Positions 43,647 to 52,779 of a DNA stretch of 64,000 nt are shown here, piece after piece. The notes under the pieces are model-generated. The model was not told the origin of the DNA. It did no database searches and saw only the letters and a program-made list of their open reading frames with translations. The stretch lies in assembly GCA_026989355.1 (NCBI GenBank), contig JALSJM010000005.1:408717-472716 (forward strand), written 5' to 3'. This stretch comes from Paracoccaceae bacterium (GTDB taxonomy: Bacteria > Pseudomonadota > Alphaproteobacteria > Rhodobacterales > Rhodobacteraceae). Both the position numbers and the translations under genes were made by a program. Each line of letters starts with the position of its first letter. Position 1 is the first letter of the stretch.

Positions 43647-46403
43647 TCAGAACTGGTCCAGCAAGCGTTCCAGATAATCGCGTTCGTGCTTGGGGCGGGT
43701 CTTTTCGCCCGTGCGGCGGCGGATTTCCTCAAGGATGTCGCGCGCCCGGCGATAGACATCCTCGCCCTGCAGCATTTCCCTGTCGGTGCCGACAGTGCCG
43801 CGAGAGCCGACTTCACGGCCCAGGGGGTCGCGCCCGTTCCGGGCGGCCTGCCCCGCGGCATCGCCTTGCTGACCGGGCTGGTCGGATTGCTGCTGCGCCA
43901 GGGCCTCGTCCAGGTTGCGCAGCCCTTCGCGCAGGGCCTGCATCGCATCGGCCTGATTATCGAGCGCACCGGCCAGATCATCGCTGCGCAGGGCCTGTTC
44001 CGCCTGCTCCATCGCCCGGCCGGCCCGATCCAGTGCTTCGCGGGCGGCGCGGCCTTCTTCGCTGCCCTGTCCGGGCAGGCTGCCCAGTTGCCGGTTCAGC
44101 CGATCACGCAGGGCGCGCTGACGCTCGGCCAGTGACAGCCCCTCGCCACCTGCACCATTTTCGCCCTCCTGGCCCTGTTGCCGGCCTTCGCCCCCTGGCC
44201 GGCCGGCGTCCCCTTGCCGGCCTTGACCGTCCTGGCCGTTCTGGCCGTTCTGGCCCTGCGACTGACCCTCATGGCCTTGTCCGCGGCCCTGGCCGCCGTT
44301 TTGCCCTTCGTTCTGCGGGCTTTGACCGGCATTGCCCTGCCGATCGAACCGTTCCTGCAGATCCCGGAAGGCCTGATCGGAAAGGCCCTGCTGTTCGCGC
44401 AACGTTTCCTTAAGGCCCTCCACCGCCTGATCGCCCGGGGTATTGCCCTGCCCCTGCCCGTTCCGGGTAACCTGCAGGTTCTGCATCATCTGGTTGAACT
44501 GTTCCATCAGCTCCCGGGCCTCGGCCATGCGGCCCTGTTCCATGAGCTCCTGGATGCGGTCGAGCATCGCCCGGATCTGATCCTGGGTGATCTCGCGGGG
44601 CTCTCCCTGCAGGTTCTGTGCGCTCTGCTGGTCGGGGTCGTTCTGCTGCTGTTCGGCCAGCTGGCGCAGATAATCCTGCGTGGCTTCGCGCAACTCCTGC
44701 ATCAGATCGGCGATTTCTTCGTCGGTGGCGCCATTGCGCATGGCTTCGCTCAGGCGCTCCTGAGCGCGCTCCATGCGCTCGCGCGCATCGGTCAGCGAGC
44801 CATCCTCGAACAGCAACGCGGCTTCCCAGAAGGCCTCGGCCAGTTCGTTCTGAACGTCTGCATCAAGCCCCTTCTCCAGCGCCAGTTCCAGACGCCGCAG
44901 GGCAACGCGCAGGATCAGATAGCCGCTTTCGTTGCGGATGAAACCCTCGGGGCGATGCGTTGCCGCCCGCAGAACCTGCAGCACCCGCCGGCCATTGGCG
45001 CGCGCCCATAGCAGATCCCGCCGCTGCTCGATCACCGCACGGGCCAGCGGATCGAAAAACCGTCGCCCCGGCAGGGTGAGCCGCTGCGCCCCGCTCCGGC
45101 CGGTCTGCTCCTGCGCATCCGTCACCTCGAGCGTCAGCGTCACGGGCAGCCCCGCCCAGGGGTGCTTCGAAAGATCGTCCACCAGATTTTCGGTGAAATC
45201 GGCACGGTTGCCACGAACCGGCATCGGCAGGTCAAGCACCAGCGGATCACGCGGATCGGGCTCGGCGGCAAGGCCGTGGCGACGCACAACCGCCGCCATG
45301 TCCAGGCGAAACACCGCCTTGCCCGAAACCACGCCGTAATCGTCGGCCGCATGAAACGGCTGGCTCATCTTGCCGCGCGCCTCGCGCTTCATCGGCCCGG
45401 CAAATTCGACGGTGGGCGCGCTGTCCGGCAGCACCGAAACCCGCCACTCGGCACCGCCTGCACCGGCAATGACAATCCGGCCATCCCGCAATACTTCGAA
45501 GCGGACCATCGCGGCCTGTGCCCCCGGGCCGGCATCGGCGGGGCTGCCGCCCCGGGCACCAGGCTGTGCGCCGGATACCGTTTCGTGAATGCGCCCGGTG
45601 CCGTCACCGCCATAGAAGCGCAGGGTAATCCGGGTACCGCGCGGCAGCTCCAGGGTTTCACGCCCGTCTGCCAGATCGTTCAGATAAAGGCTCGGCTTTC
45701 CGGTATAGGCCGGCGGTTCGGCCCAGCCTTCCCAGTCGGGGCCAGCGGCCAGGGTACCGACGCCACCATCGGCCGGCCGGGGCCCAACACCGCCAATATT
45801 GCCTCCGCCCCCGAACAGCAGTGCCACCAGAAACGCCAGCAGGGCCATGTAGCGCAAGCCGAAAGGATCATGCCGGGCGATCTTCAGATCCGGTTCGGCC
45901 GGGCGCAAAGCCGCCAGCCGCGCCGCCATACGGCGCTGGTGCGCCTTCCACACGGCGCGCGAAGCCGCATCACCGGCACCGATCGCCTGACGATCCCGAA
46001 TGGCCACCAGCGGACGCCCCGGCAAGGTGAGATCGAGCCGCGCCTCGGCATCGGCCCGCGAGGGCCAGCGAAAGCGGCGCAGCCCCCGCCAGGCCGCCAC
46101 CGCCAGGGCGGCCGCCCAGAACCCCGCCAGAACCTGCACAAGCGGCGCGTCAAGCGCCTGAAGCCCCCCCGCCAGAAGGGCGGCAGCACCGATCAGCAAC
46201 AGGCTCCACAACGGCCAGAACGCCCGCGCCGCACGCTCGGCGACCAGGCCGGCGCGGGTCAGGACCAGTGCGAATTCCACGCGCCTGAAAGTCCTCGAAC
46301 GGGTATCGGGAGCGGTATCCATCAGCCTTTCCGCGGTCATGCCCGCCTTGCCCATACATCCTGCACGGCCCTGCCTGCCGGTTCGCAGACGGCTCAGAGC
46401 CAT
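43647..46403 (-). CDS. TIGR02302 family large membrane protein
   Basis: A 918-residue protein typical of alphaproteobacteria. Transmembrane helices near the N-terminus (WPLWSLLLIGAAALLAGG and a second at FWAAALAVAAW, third at ALLAFLVALLF) precede a periplasmic region, and residues about 685-755 are a Gly/Gln/Asn-rich repeat-like tract. The C-terminal part is helical, with a TIGR02302 pattern. Its start overlaps the lysA end by 10 bases (ATGGCTCTGA); later ATGs at 46340 and 46322 are possible. The role is unknown. Confidence 0.85.
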   Translation of the reverse strand: MALSRLRTGRQGRAGCMGKAGMTAERLMDTAPDTRSRTFRRVEFALVLTRAGLVAERAARAFWPLWSLLLIGAAALLAGGLQALDAPLVQVLAGFWAAALAVAAWRGLRRFRWPSRADAEARLDLTLPGRPLVAIRDRQAIGAGDAASRAVWKAHQRRMAARLAALRPAEPDLKIARHDPFGLRYMALLAFLVALLFGGGGNIGGVGPRPADGGVGTLAAGPDWEGWAEPPAYTGKPSLYLNDLADGRETLELPRGTRITLRFYGGDGTGRIHETVSGAQPGARGGSPADAGPGAQAAMVRFEVLRDGRIVIAGAGGAEWRVSVLPDSAPTVEFAGPMKREARGKMSQPFHAADDYGVVSGKAVFRLDMAAVVRRHGLAAEPDPRDPLVLDLPMPVRGNRADFTENLVDDLSKHPWAGLPVTLTLEVTDAQEQTGRSGAQRLTLPGRRFFDPLARAVIEQRRDLLWARANGRRVLQVLRAATHRPEGFIRNESGYLILRVALRRLELALEKGLDADVQNELAEAFWEAALLFEDGSLTDARERMERAQERLSEAMRNGATDEEIADLMQELREATQDYLRQLAEQQQNDPDQQSAQNLQGEPREITQDQIRAMLDRIQELMEQGRMAEARELMEQFNQMMQNLQVTRNGQGQGNTPGDQAVEGLKETLREQQGLSDQAFRDLQERFDRQGNAGQSPQNEGQNGGQGRGQGHEGQSQGQNGQNGQDGQGRQGDAGRPGGEGRQQGQEGENGAGGEGLSLAERQRALRDRLNRQLGSLPGQGSEEGRAAREALDRAGRAMEQAEQALRSDDLAGALDNQADAMQALREGLRNLDEALAQQQSDQPGQQGDAAGQAARNGRDPLGREVGSRGTVGTDREMLQGEDVYRRARDILEEIRRRTGEKTRPKHERDYLERLLDQF

Positions 46404-47659
46404 TCCGGTATCCTATCCCGGTTTACCATCTCATCATAGCTCGGACGCGCCCGAATGACAGCGAATTGATCACCGCTCACCAGAACCTCGGGGATCAGGG
46501 GGCGCGCATTGTATTCGCTGGCCATTACCGCCCCATAGGCCCCCGCCGACCGGAAGGCCAGCAGATCGCCGGCCTGCAGCGGCGGCAGAAAGCGCTCCCG
46601 GGCGAAGGTATCACCGGTTTCACAGACCGGACCGACCACGTCGAACGGCTCTTGCTTCTCTCCCGGCACGGGCTGCGCCACCGGCACGATATCGTGATGT
46701 GCTTCATACATGGCGGGGCGCACCAGATCGTTCATCCCCGCGTCGACAATCAGGAATTTCCGCCCCTCGCCTTCCTTCACCCGGATCACCCGGGCCACCA
46801 GGATACCGGCGTTGCCGGCGATCAGGCGGCCCGGCTCGATCACGACCTCGCAGCCCAGATCGCCGACCGTCTCGCGGATCATCGCGCCATATTCCGTGGG
46901 CAGGGGCGGTGCCTCGTTGCCCCGCGCATAGGGGATGCCAAGCCCGCCGCCCAGATCAAGCCGGCGGATGTCGTGGCCGTCGGCACGAAGCTGCCGGGCC
47001 AGATCGCCAACCTTCAGGTAGGCCCGGCGAAAAGGGCCGAGATCGGTGATCTGGCTGCCGATATGCACATCGATGCCTGTGATGTCGATTCCCGCCATCG
47101 TGCCGGCCCGTGCATAAACCCCACGCGCCCGCGAGATCGGAATGCCGAACTTGTTTTCCGCCTTTCCCGTGGAAATCTTGGCATGGGTCCGTGCATCCAC
47201 ATCCGGGTTGACGCGGATCGCCACCGGGGCCCGCAGCCCCATCGAGACAGCCAGCCCGTTCAGCTCCTCAAGCTCGGGTTCGCTCTCGACATTGAACTGG
47301 CGAACCCCCCCCGCAAGCGCCGCGCGCATCTCTTCACGCGTCTTGCCCACACCCGAAAACACGATCCGCTCTCCCGGCACGCCAGCAGCACGCACACGCG
47401 CATATTCGCCTCCCGAAACCACATCCATTCCGGCGCCCATGTCACCCAGAAGCTTCAGGATCGCCTGGTTCGAATTGGCCTTTACCGCATAGCACACCAG
47501 ATGATCCATACCGGCGAGCGCTTCGTCGAACAGGCGGAAATGCCGCCGGAAGGTAGCCTCCGAATACAGATAGAACGGCGTGCCGACAGAGGCCGCGATC
47601 CCGGGCACGGGCACGTCTTCGCCATGCAGGATATCGTCGCGGTAAAGAAAGTGATCCAT
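46394..47659 (-). CDS. lysA: Diaminopimelate decarboxylase
   Basis: A 421-residue PLP enzyme making L-lysine from meso-DAP. The PLP lysine is Lys60 in CYAVKANSNQAIL, the glycine loop is DLGGGLGIPY, and EPGRLIAGNAG and CETGDTFARER carry further active-site residues. ATG at 47659 has AAAGGTG nine bases upstream; a GTG at 47671 overlaps that site. It follows a lipoprotein gene and argH on the same strand, and overlaps the TIGR02302 gene. Confidence 0.95.
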   Translation of the reverse strand: MDHFLYRDDILHGEDVPVPGIAASVGTPFYLYSEATFRRHFRLFDEALAGMDHLVCYAVKANSNQAILKLLGDMGAGMDVVSGGEYARVRAAGVPGERIVFSGVGKTREEMRAALAGGVRQFNVESEPELEELNGLAVSMGLRAPVAIRVNPDVDARTHAKISTGKAENKFGIPISRARGVYARAGTMAGIDITGIDVHIGSQITDLGPFRRAYLKVGDLARQLRADGHDIRRLDLGGGLGIPYARGNEAPPLPTEYGAMIRETVGDLGCEVVIEPGRLIAGNAGILVARVIRVKEGEGRKFLIVDAGMNDLVRPAMYEAHHDIVPVAQPVPGEKQEPFDVVGPVCETGDTFARERFLPPLQAGDLLAFRSAGAYGAVMASEYNARPLIPEVLVSGDQFAVIRARPSYDEMVNRDRIPEWL

Positions 47660-47779
47660 CGTTCGCAACACCTTTCAGTGGGCCGGACAAGCGGCGGTTC
47701 CAGGGCCTGAGGACCACTCATATGCCATTGGAAAGAAATGGCAAGAACCACGCCGTTCCCAGCCGGTTTCCCGCTTTTT

Positions 47780-47810
47780 CATATCCCTCGCCGGCCTTGA
47801 AATACCCCGC
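47780..47810 (-). repeat. Possible degenerate copy of the intergenic element
   Basis: Read on the minus strand, GGGGTATTTCAAGGCC followed by TATGAAA resembles the tail of the element at 39907-39954, but the GC-rich hairpin is missing. It lies 50 bases after the lipoprotein stop. The match is weak and could be chance. Confidence 0.3.
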
Positions 47811-47858
47811 CGAAGGCATGAAACGGCTGCCCCGGACAACGCAAACCCCTTTGCCGGC

Positions 47859-48044
47859 TCAAAGCCCCACGCGCACGCTTGCATTCCCCGCATCCACCCC
47901 CACCGACGCCGTGGTGCGTACACCCCCCGGCCCGATGGTGATTCCGGCATTCGCGGCGGGGCGCAGGGGCTCGCCATCAACCCCGCAGGCACCAAGGGCC
48001 AGAAGCGTCATCAGCGCGATAGCAGAGCGGTTCATTCCAGTCAT
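47859..48044 (-). CDS. Very small putative lipoprotein
   Basis: A 61-residue protein with signal [20 protein letters not shown] and lipid-acceptor Cys20, leaving only about 42 mature residues rich in Gly, Val and Thr ([17 protein letters not shown]). The start overlaps the argH stop by 4 bases (ATGA), and GGAGG lies seven bases upstream, so translation is coupled. It sits between argH and lysA, an arrangement I recall from other Rhodobacterales. The function is unknown. Confidence 0.75.
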   Translation of the reverse strand: MTGMNRSAIALMTLLALGACGVDGEPLRPAANAGITIGPGGVRTTASVGVDAGNASVRVGL

Positions 48045-49447
48045 TCCAGGGCCTCCTTCCACTCTGCGATGCGCGCGCGCACCTGATCGGGTGCGGTGCC
48101 GCCGTAAGAGGTGCGGCTCGCCACGGAATTGTGCACGCCGAGCACCTCGAACACCGCTTCCGTGATGCCGGCGCATACCGATTTCATATCATCAAGCGAA
48201 AGATCGGGCAAATCGCAGCCCTTCCGCTCGGCCAGCGCCACCAGCTCACCGGTAACATGATGGGCCTCGCGGAAGGGCAGGCCAAGCACACGCACCAGCC
48301 AGTCGGCCAGATCGGTGGCCGTGGAGAAGCCGGCGCCGGCTGCCGCCTCCAGCGCATCGCGGTTGGCGGTCATGTCGGCAACCATGCCCGTCATCGCGGC
48401 AAGTGACAGCGCCAGACTGTCGGCTGCATCGAACACCTGCTCCTTGTCTTCCTGCATGTCCTTCGAATAGGCCAGCGGCAGGCCCTTCATCACCGTGAAC
48501 AGCGCCACCATCGCCCCCAGAATGCGGCCGATCTTGGCGCGGATCAGTTCGGCGGCATCCGGGTTCTTCTTCTGGGGCATGATCGACGAACCGGTAGAGA
48601 AGCGATCGGAAAGCGTCACGAAGCGGAACTGCGCCGACGACCAGATCACAAGTTCTTCGGAAAGGCGCGAAAGATGCATGGCGGTGATGCCTGCCGCAGC
48701 CAGGAATTCAAGTGCGAAATCGCGGTCCGAGACCGCATCCAGAGAATTGGCCATCGGCCGGTCGAAGCCAAGCGCGCGCGCCGTCATTTCCCGGTTGATC
48801 GGAAACGAGGTGCCGGCCAGCGCCGCGGCGCCAAGGGGGCATTCGTTCATCCGCGCGCGGGCATCGCGAAAACGCGCACGGTCACGCGCAAACATTTCCA
48901 CATAGGCCAGCATGTGATGGCCCCAGGTCACGGGCTGGGCCACCTGAAGATGGGTGAAACCCGGCATCACCCAATCCGCCCCGGCCTCGGCCTGTGCCAG
49001 CAGGGAGCGCATCAGGGCTTCGAGCCCGGCCATCGCCTGATCGCATTGCCCGCGCACCCACATGCGGAAATCAAGCGCCACCTGATCGTTGCGCGAACGC
49101 GCCGTGTGCAACCTTCCGGCCGCTTCACCGATCAGCGCACGCAGGCGCGCCTCCACATTCATGTGAATATCCTCAAGCGCCGTCGAAAACGCGAAATCGC
49201 CACTTTCGATCTCTGACAAGACCGTGAGCAGCCCTTCCCTTATGGCCTCGGCATCCCTATCAGTGATGATGCCCGTTGCCGCCAGCATGGCGGCATGGGC
49301 GCGCGAACCTTCGATATCCTGCTTCGCAAGGCGCCTGTCGAAGCCGATCGAGGCATTGATCGCCTCCATGATCGCATCGGGCCCTGTGGCAAAGCGGCCG
49401 CCCCACATGGCGTTGGCTGAAATCTTGTCGGGGGTATCGTCGGTCAT
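48041..49447 (-). CDS. argH: Argininosuccinate lyase
   Basis: A 468-residue lyase releasing arginine and fumarate. The signature [18 protein letters not shown] holds the catalytic Ser loop; [17 protein letters not shown] and [17 protein letters not shown] are the other two conserved regions. ATG at 49447 matches the known N-terminal MWGGRF region shortly after. It is the first gene of the minus-strand set with the small lipoprotein, lysA and TIGR02302, and is divergent from the thioredoxin-like gene. Confidence 0.95.
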   Translation of the reverse strand: MTDDTPDKISANAMWGGRFATGPDAIMEAINASIGFDRRLAKQDIEGSRAHAAMLAATGIITDRDAEAIREGLLTVLSEIESGDFAFSTALEDIHMNVEARLRALIGEAAGRLHTARSRNDQVALDFRMWVRGQCDQAMAGLEALMRSLLAQAEAGADWVMPGFTHLQVAQPVTWGHHMLAYVEMFARDRARFRDARARMNECPLGAAALAGTSFPINREMTARALGFDRPMANSLDAVSDRDFALEFLAAAGITAMHLSRLSEELVIWSSAQFRFVTLSDRFSTGSSIMPQKKNPDAAELIRAKIGRILGAMVALFTVMKGLPLAYSKDMQEDKEQVFDAADSLALSLAAMTGMVADMTANRDALEAAAGAGFSTATDLADWLVRVLGLPFREAHHVTGELVALAERKGCDLPDLSLDDMKSVCAGITEAVFEVLGVHNSVASRTSYGGTAPDQVRARIAEWKEALE

Positions 49448-49476
49448 GGTTCTGGTTCCGGAAGGAAAGGAAAAAG

Positions 49477-50046
49477 ATGAAACTGCTGCGTTCCATAGCC
49501 CTATACGCGGGCCTTGTGCTTGGTGCAAATGCGGCGTTGGCCGAACCCGCCTTCGATCCGGCGCCGCTTGAGGCCCTGCGCGAAGGCGCAATGAAGAAGC
49601 TGGTGTTCACCTCCTCGCCCAAGCCCGCGCCCGACGTGGCCTTTCAGGACGCCGACGGCGCCCCCCGAACCCTGGCCGACTATCGTGGCAAATACGTTCT
49701 GCTGAACTTCTGGGCCACCTGGTGTCCGCCCTGCCGTGCCGAAATGCCTTCGCTTGATCGCCTTCAGGCCGAGATGGGAGGCAAGACTTTTGCGGTGGTC
49801 ACCGTGGCCACCGGGCGCAATACCCTGCGCGGTATCGAAACCTTCTTCGAAGAAGCCGGCGTGAAGCATCTGCCGATCCTGCTTGACCCCTCACAGGAAC
49901 TGGCGCGCGCCTTCGGCGTGTTCGGCCTGCCGATCACCGTGCTGATCGACCCCGAAGGCCGCGAAATCGCCCGCCTGCGCGGTGATGCCGAATGGGACAG
50001 CGATTCGGCCAGGGCCATCTTTGCCGCCCTGCTGGAAGGCCGTTAG
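49477..50046 (+). CDS. TlpA family periplasmic thiol:disulfide reductase
   Basis: A 189-residue thioredoxin-fold protein with a signal peptide ([14 protein letters not shown]). The active site is [13 protein letters not shown] with Cys83 and Cys86, and [11 protein letters not shown] gives the cis-Pro. This matches TlpA/ResA/CcmG-type proteins that keep periplasmic cysteines reduced, often for cytochrome maturation or copper delivery. The specific partner is unknown. It is divergent from argH, with a 29-base gap. Confidence 0.9.
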   Translation: MKLLRSIALYAGLVLGANAALAEPAFDPAPLEALREGAMKKLVFTSSPKPAPDVAFQDADGAPRTLADYRGKYVLLNFWATWCPPCRAEMPSLDRLQAEMGGKTFAVVTVATGRNTLRGIETFFEEAGVKHLPILLDPSQELARAFGVFGLPITVLIDPEGREIARLRGDAEWDSDSARAIFAALLEGR

Positions 50047-50109
50047 GGCCGCCACCCCGCCGGGCTTCGGCATTCGTTCCCTCTTCCCCCCCGCGCGCTT
50101 CTGGGGCAT

Positions 50110-50997
50110 ATGCGCATCATGCCCGATACGGAACAACAGACCGACGACATCCACCCGCTGTTTCGCGACGCCCCGCAAAGCGGCGAATTCCGCAAGCTCA
50201 GGAAGCGCATCATCCGCCAGGTACGCGCAGCGATCGAGCAATACGCCATGGCGGAACGCGGCGCGCGCTGGCTGGTCTGCCTTTCCGGCGGGAAAGACAG
50301 CTATACCCTGCTGGCGGCGCTTTACGAACTGAAATGGCGCGGATTGCTGCCGGTCGATCTTCTGGCCTGCAACCTCGATCAGGGGCAGCCCGGCTTTCCG
50401 GCCACCGTGCTGCCCGAATTCCTGCAGCGCATGCAGGTTCCCCACCGGATCGAATATCAGGACACCTATTCGATCGTGAAGGAAAAGGTGCCCGAAGGGC
50501 GCACCTATTGCGCACTCTGCTCGCGGCTGCGGCGCGGCAACCTCTATCGCATCGCACGCGAAGAAGGTTGCAGCGCCGTGGTGCTCGGCCATCATCGCGA
50601 CGACATCCTTGAAACCTTCTTCATGAACCTGTTCCACGGCGGCCGAATCGCCACCATGCCACCGAAGCTGGTGAACGAGGAAGGCGATCTTTACGTGCTG
50701 CGCCCGCTGGCCCATGTGGCCGAGCAGGACTGCGCGCGCTTCGCCCGTGCCATGAACTATCCGATCATCCCCTGCGATCTGTGCGGCAGTCAGGACGGCC
50801 TGCAGCGCCAGCAGGTGAAGGCAATCCTCGATCAGTGGGAAAGGAACAGCCCCGGCCGCCGTCAGGTGATGTTCCGCGCGCTGATGAACATCCGCCCCTC
50901 GCACATGCTTGATCCCCGGCTGTTCGATTTTGCCGGATTGCGAACCCTCCCCGAACGGATTGAAGAAAATTCGCCGGAAATTCCGCGGCTGCGTTAA
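50110..50997 (+). CDS. ttcA: tRNA 2-thiocytidine(32) synthetase
   Basis: A 295-residue PP-loop ATPase putting sulfur on C32 of some tRNAs. The PP-loop [10 protein letters not shown] is at residues 59-64 and onward, and the Fe-S cluster cysteines are Cys134/Cys137 (YCALCSRL) and Cys222 (in CDLCGS, with Cys225). [14 protein letters not shown] is also conserved. ATG at 50110 or 50119 could be used. It follows the TlpA-like gene by 63 bases. Confidence 0.92.
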   Translation: MRIMPDTEQQTDDIHPLFRDAPQSGEFRKLRKRIIRQVRAAIEQYAMAERGARWLVCLSGGKDSYTLLAALYELKWRGLLPVDLLACNLDQGQPGFPATVLPEFLQRMQVPHRIEYQDTYSIVKEKVPEGRTYCALCSRLRRGNLYRIAREEGCSAVVLGHHRDDILETFFMNLFHGGRIATMPPKLVNEEGDLYVLRPLAHVAEQDCARFARAMNYPIIPCDLCGSQDGLQRQQVKAILDQWERNSPGRRQVMFRALMNIRPSHMLDPRLFDFAGLRTLPERIEENSPEIPRLR

Positions 50998-51091
50998 CGC
51001 TGCGCTGACCATTGACTTCTAGCCTCCTTGCCAGGGCGTGGCTTCGCCCACCCCGACGTAAAGACCTTGCCCCGAAAGGATGCTTGCGATC

Positions 51092-52639
51092 ATGGCTGAC
51101 AGTAACGATTCCCGATCGGGTTCGATCATCACCGGCCGGCTTGCCACGGTTCTTTCCGGCCCGCGAATGCTTGCGCTTTTCCCCGCCCTCACCCTTGGTG
51201 GCTATTGGGCGGGCGGGGAAACCGCCCTGGTAGCCCTGGCCCTGGCCCTGCCGGCAGCGGGGGCACTGGTGATGCGCGGCGAACCGCCCCGGCCTGCCCC
51301 GCACAGGCGCGATGCGCTCACCGGCCTCTGCCTGCGCGAAGACGTGCAGCAAGCACTTGACGAAGCCCTTTCGAAAGGCGCCCGCAACAAGTTCACGACG
51401 GCCTGCCTTGCCCTGGAGATCGACGATTTCGACTGCCTGGTGGAACGGATGGGCCACAAGGCCGGCGAAGACGTGCTGCGCCGCATCAGCGAACGGATCC
51501 GCAGCGTGATGCGCGAATTCGATGTGATCGGCCGGGTTGACGGGGCGGTTTTCGCAATCGCGCTGGCCCCGGTGCGCCGCGCCGATCTTGAAGCACTGAT
51601 CCAGATCTCCGGCCGCCTGCAGGCAGCGGTGAGCGAACCGGTCAGCCTCGATGCCACCACCATCCACATTTCGGCATCGGTCGGCTTCTGCCTGAAAAGC
51701 CGCGCCCCCGAACCTTCCGGCGCAGCCATGCTCGAAGCGGCGCTGGCAGCCCTGCACGAGGCCCGCAATCACGGCCCGGGCGCGATCCGTGCCTTTACCG
51801 ACAGGATGCAGAAGGCAACAGCCGCCCGGCACGCCCTGGAAGACGAGATCGGCCAGGCGCTGGAAGGCGGCCAGATCGCCGCCTGGTTCCAGCCCCAGGT
51901 TTCCACCGACACCGGACGGGTCAGCGGGTTCGAAGCGCTGGCCCGCTGGGTGCACCCCGATCGCGGACTGATCCCGCCGGCCGATTTCCTGCCGGCGATC
52001 GAGAAGGCCGGCCTGTCCGGGCGCCTGAGCGAGGTGATGCTCTATCAGGCCCTGACCGCCCTGTGCAAATGGGACAGGGCCGGATTCGCCGTGCCTCAGG
52101 TGGGTGTCAATTTCTCAAGCCACGAACTGCGCAGCCCCAACCTGATTGACAAGATTCGCTGGGAGCTTGACCGCTTCGCTCTGGCACCCGGCCGGCTTGC
52201 GATCGAAATCCTCGAAACCGTGGTGGCCGAAACCGACGACGACATCGTCACCCGCAACATCGGCCTGCTGGCTCAGCTTGGCTGCGGCATCGATCTTGAC
52301 GATTTCGGCACCGGTCATGCCTCGATCGCCAATATCCGCCGTTTCGCCATCGGAAGGATCAAGATCGATCGCTCCTTCATCATCAAGGTGGACCAGGATC
52401 CCGAGCAGCAGCGCATGGTTTCGGCAATACTCACCATGGCCGAACGGCTGGGCCTGGAAACCCTCGCCGAAGGGGTCGAGACGATCGGCGAACATGCAAT
52501 GCTGGCGCAACTGGGCTGCGGCCATGTGCAGGGCTACGGCCTGGCGCGCCCGATGCCCTTTGACGATACCCTGGAATGGATGCGCAAGCATTACGAAAAG
52601 CTGGCGGATGCTCCGCGGATCGGGCGTGAGGCCGGCTGA
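51092..52639 (+). CDS. EAL domain phosphodiesterase with degenerate GGDEF domain
   Basis: A 515-residue c-di-GMP protein. Two short hydrophobic segments lie near residues 25-60. The GGDEF domain (about 70-240) has DGAVF at 150-154 in place of GGDEF, so cyclase activity is unlikely. The EAL domain has FEALARW (281-283), NFSSHEL, DDFGTG (403-408), KIDRSF and AEGVET, all intact. It probably degrades c-di-GMP. AAAGGA is 11 bases before this ATG; an ATG at 51080 overlaps it. yidC follows 140 bases later. Confidence 0.88.
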   Translation: MADSNDSRSGSIITGRLATVLSGPRMLALFPALTLGGYWAGGETALVALALALPAAGALVMRGEPPRPAPHRRDALTGLCLREDVQQALDEALSKGARNKFTTACLALEIDDFDCLVERMGHKAGEDVLRRISERIRSVMREFDVIGRVDGAVFAIALAPVRRADLEALIQISGRLQAAVSEPVSLDATTIHISASVGFCLKSRAPEPSGAAMLEAALAALHEARNHGPGAIRAFTDRMQKATAARHALEDEIGQALEGGQIAAWFQPQVSTDTGRVSGFEALARWVHPDRGLIPPADFLPAIEKAGLSGRLSEVMLYQALTALCKWDRAGFAVPQVGVNFSSHELRSPNLIDKIRWELDRFALAPGRLAIEILETVVAETDDDIVTRNIGLLAQLGCGIDLDDFGTGHASIANIRRFAIGRIKIDRSFIIKVDQDPEQQRMVSAILTMAERLGLETLAEGVETIGEHAMLAQLGCGHVQGYGLARPMPFDDTLEWMRKHYEKLADAPRIGREAG

Positions 52640-52779
52640 AGGCAAACCGCCTGCCCTTCGGGCCGCGGATCTGCGGCAAACCCGCCGCCTGCCGCGATCC
52701 GGCCCGGGAAAACCCTTGACCTTTCCGCCCTCGGCCTGTTGAACCACCCTGACCGATTTCAGGACAGGGTGAAGCCCGG

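Noticed and set aside
44140-44470. Tandem DNA repeat or CRISPR-like array in the TIGR02302 gene
   Set aside because: The repetition reflects a Gly/Gln/Asn-rich protein tract read in frame; there are no regular spacers or direct repeats of constant length.
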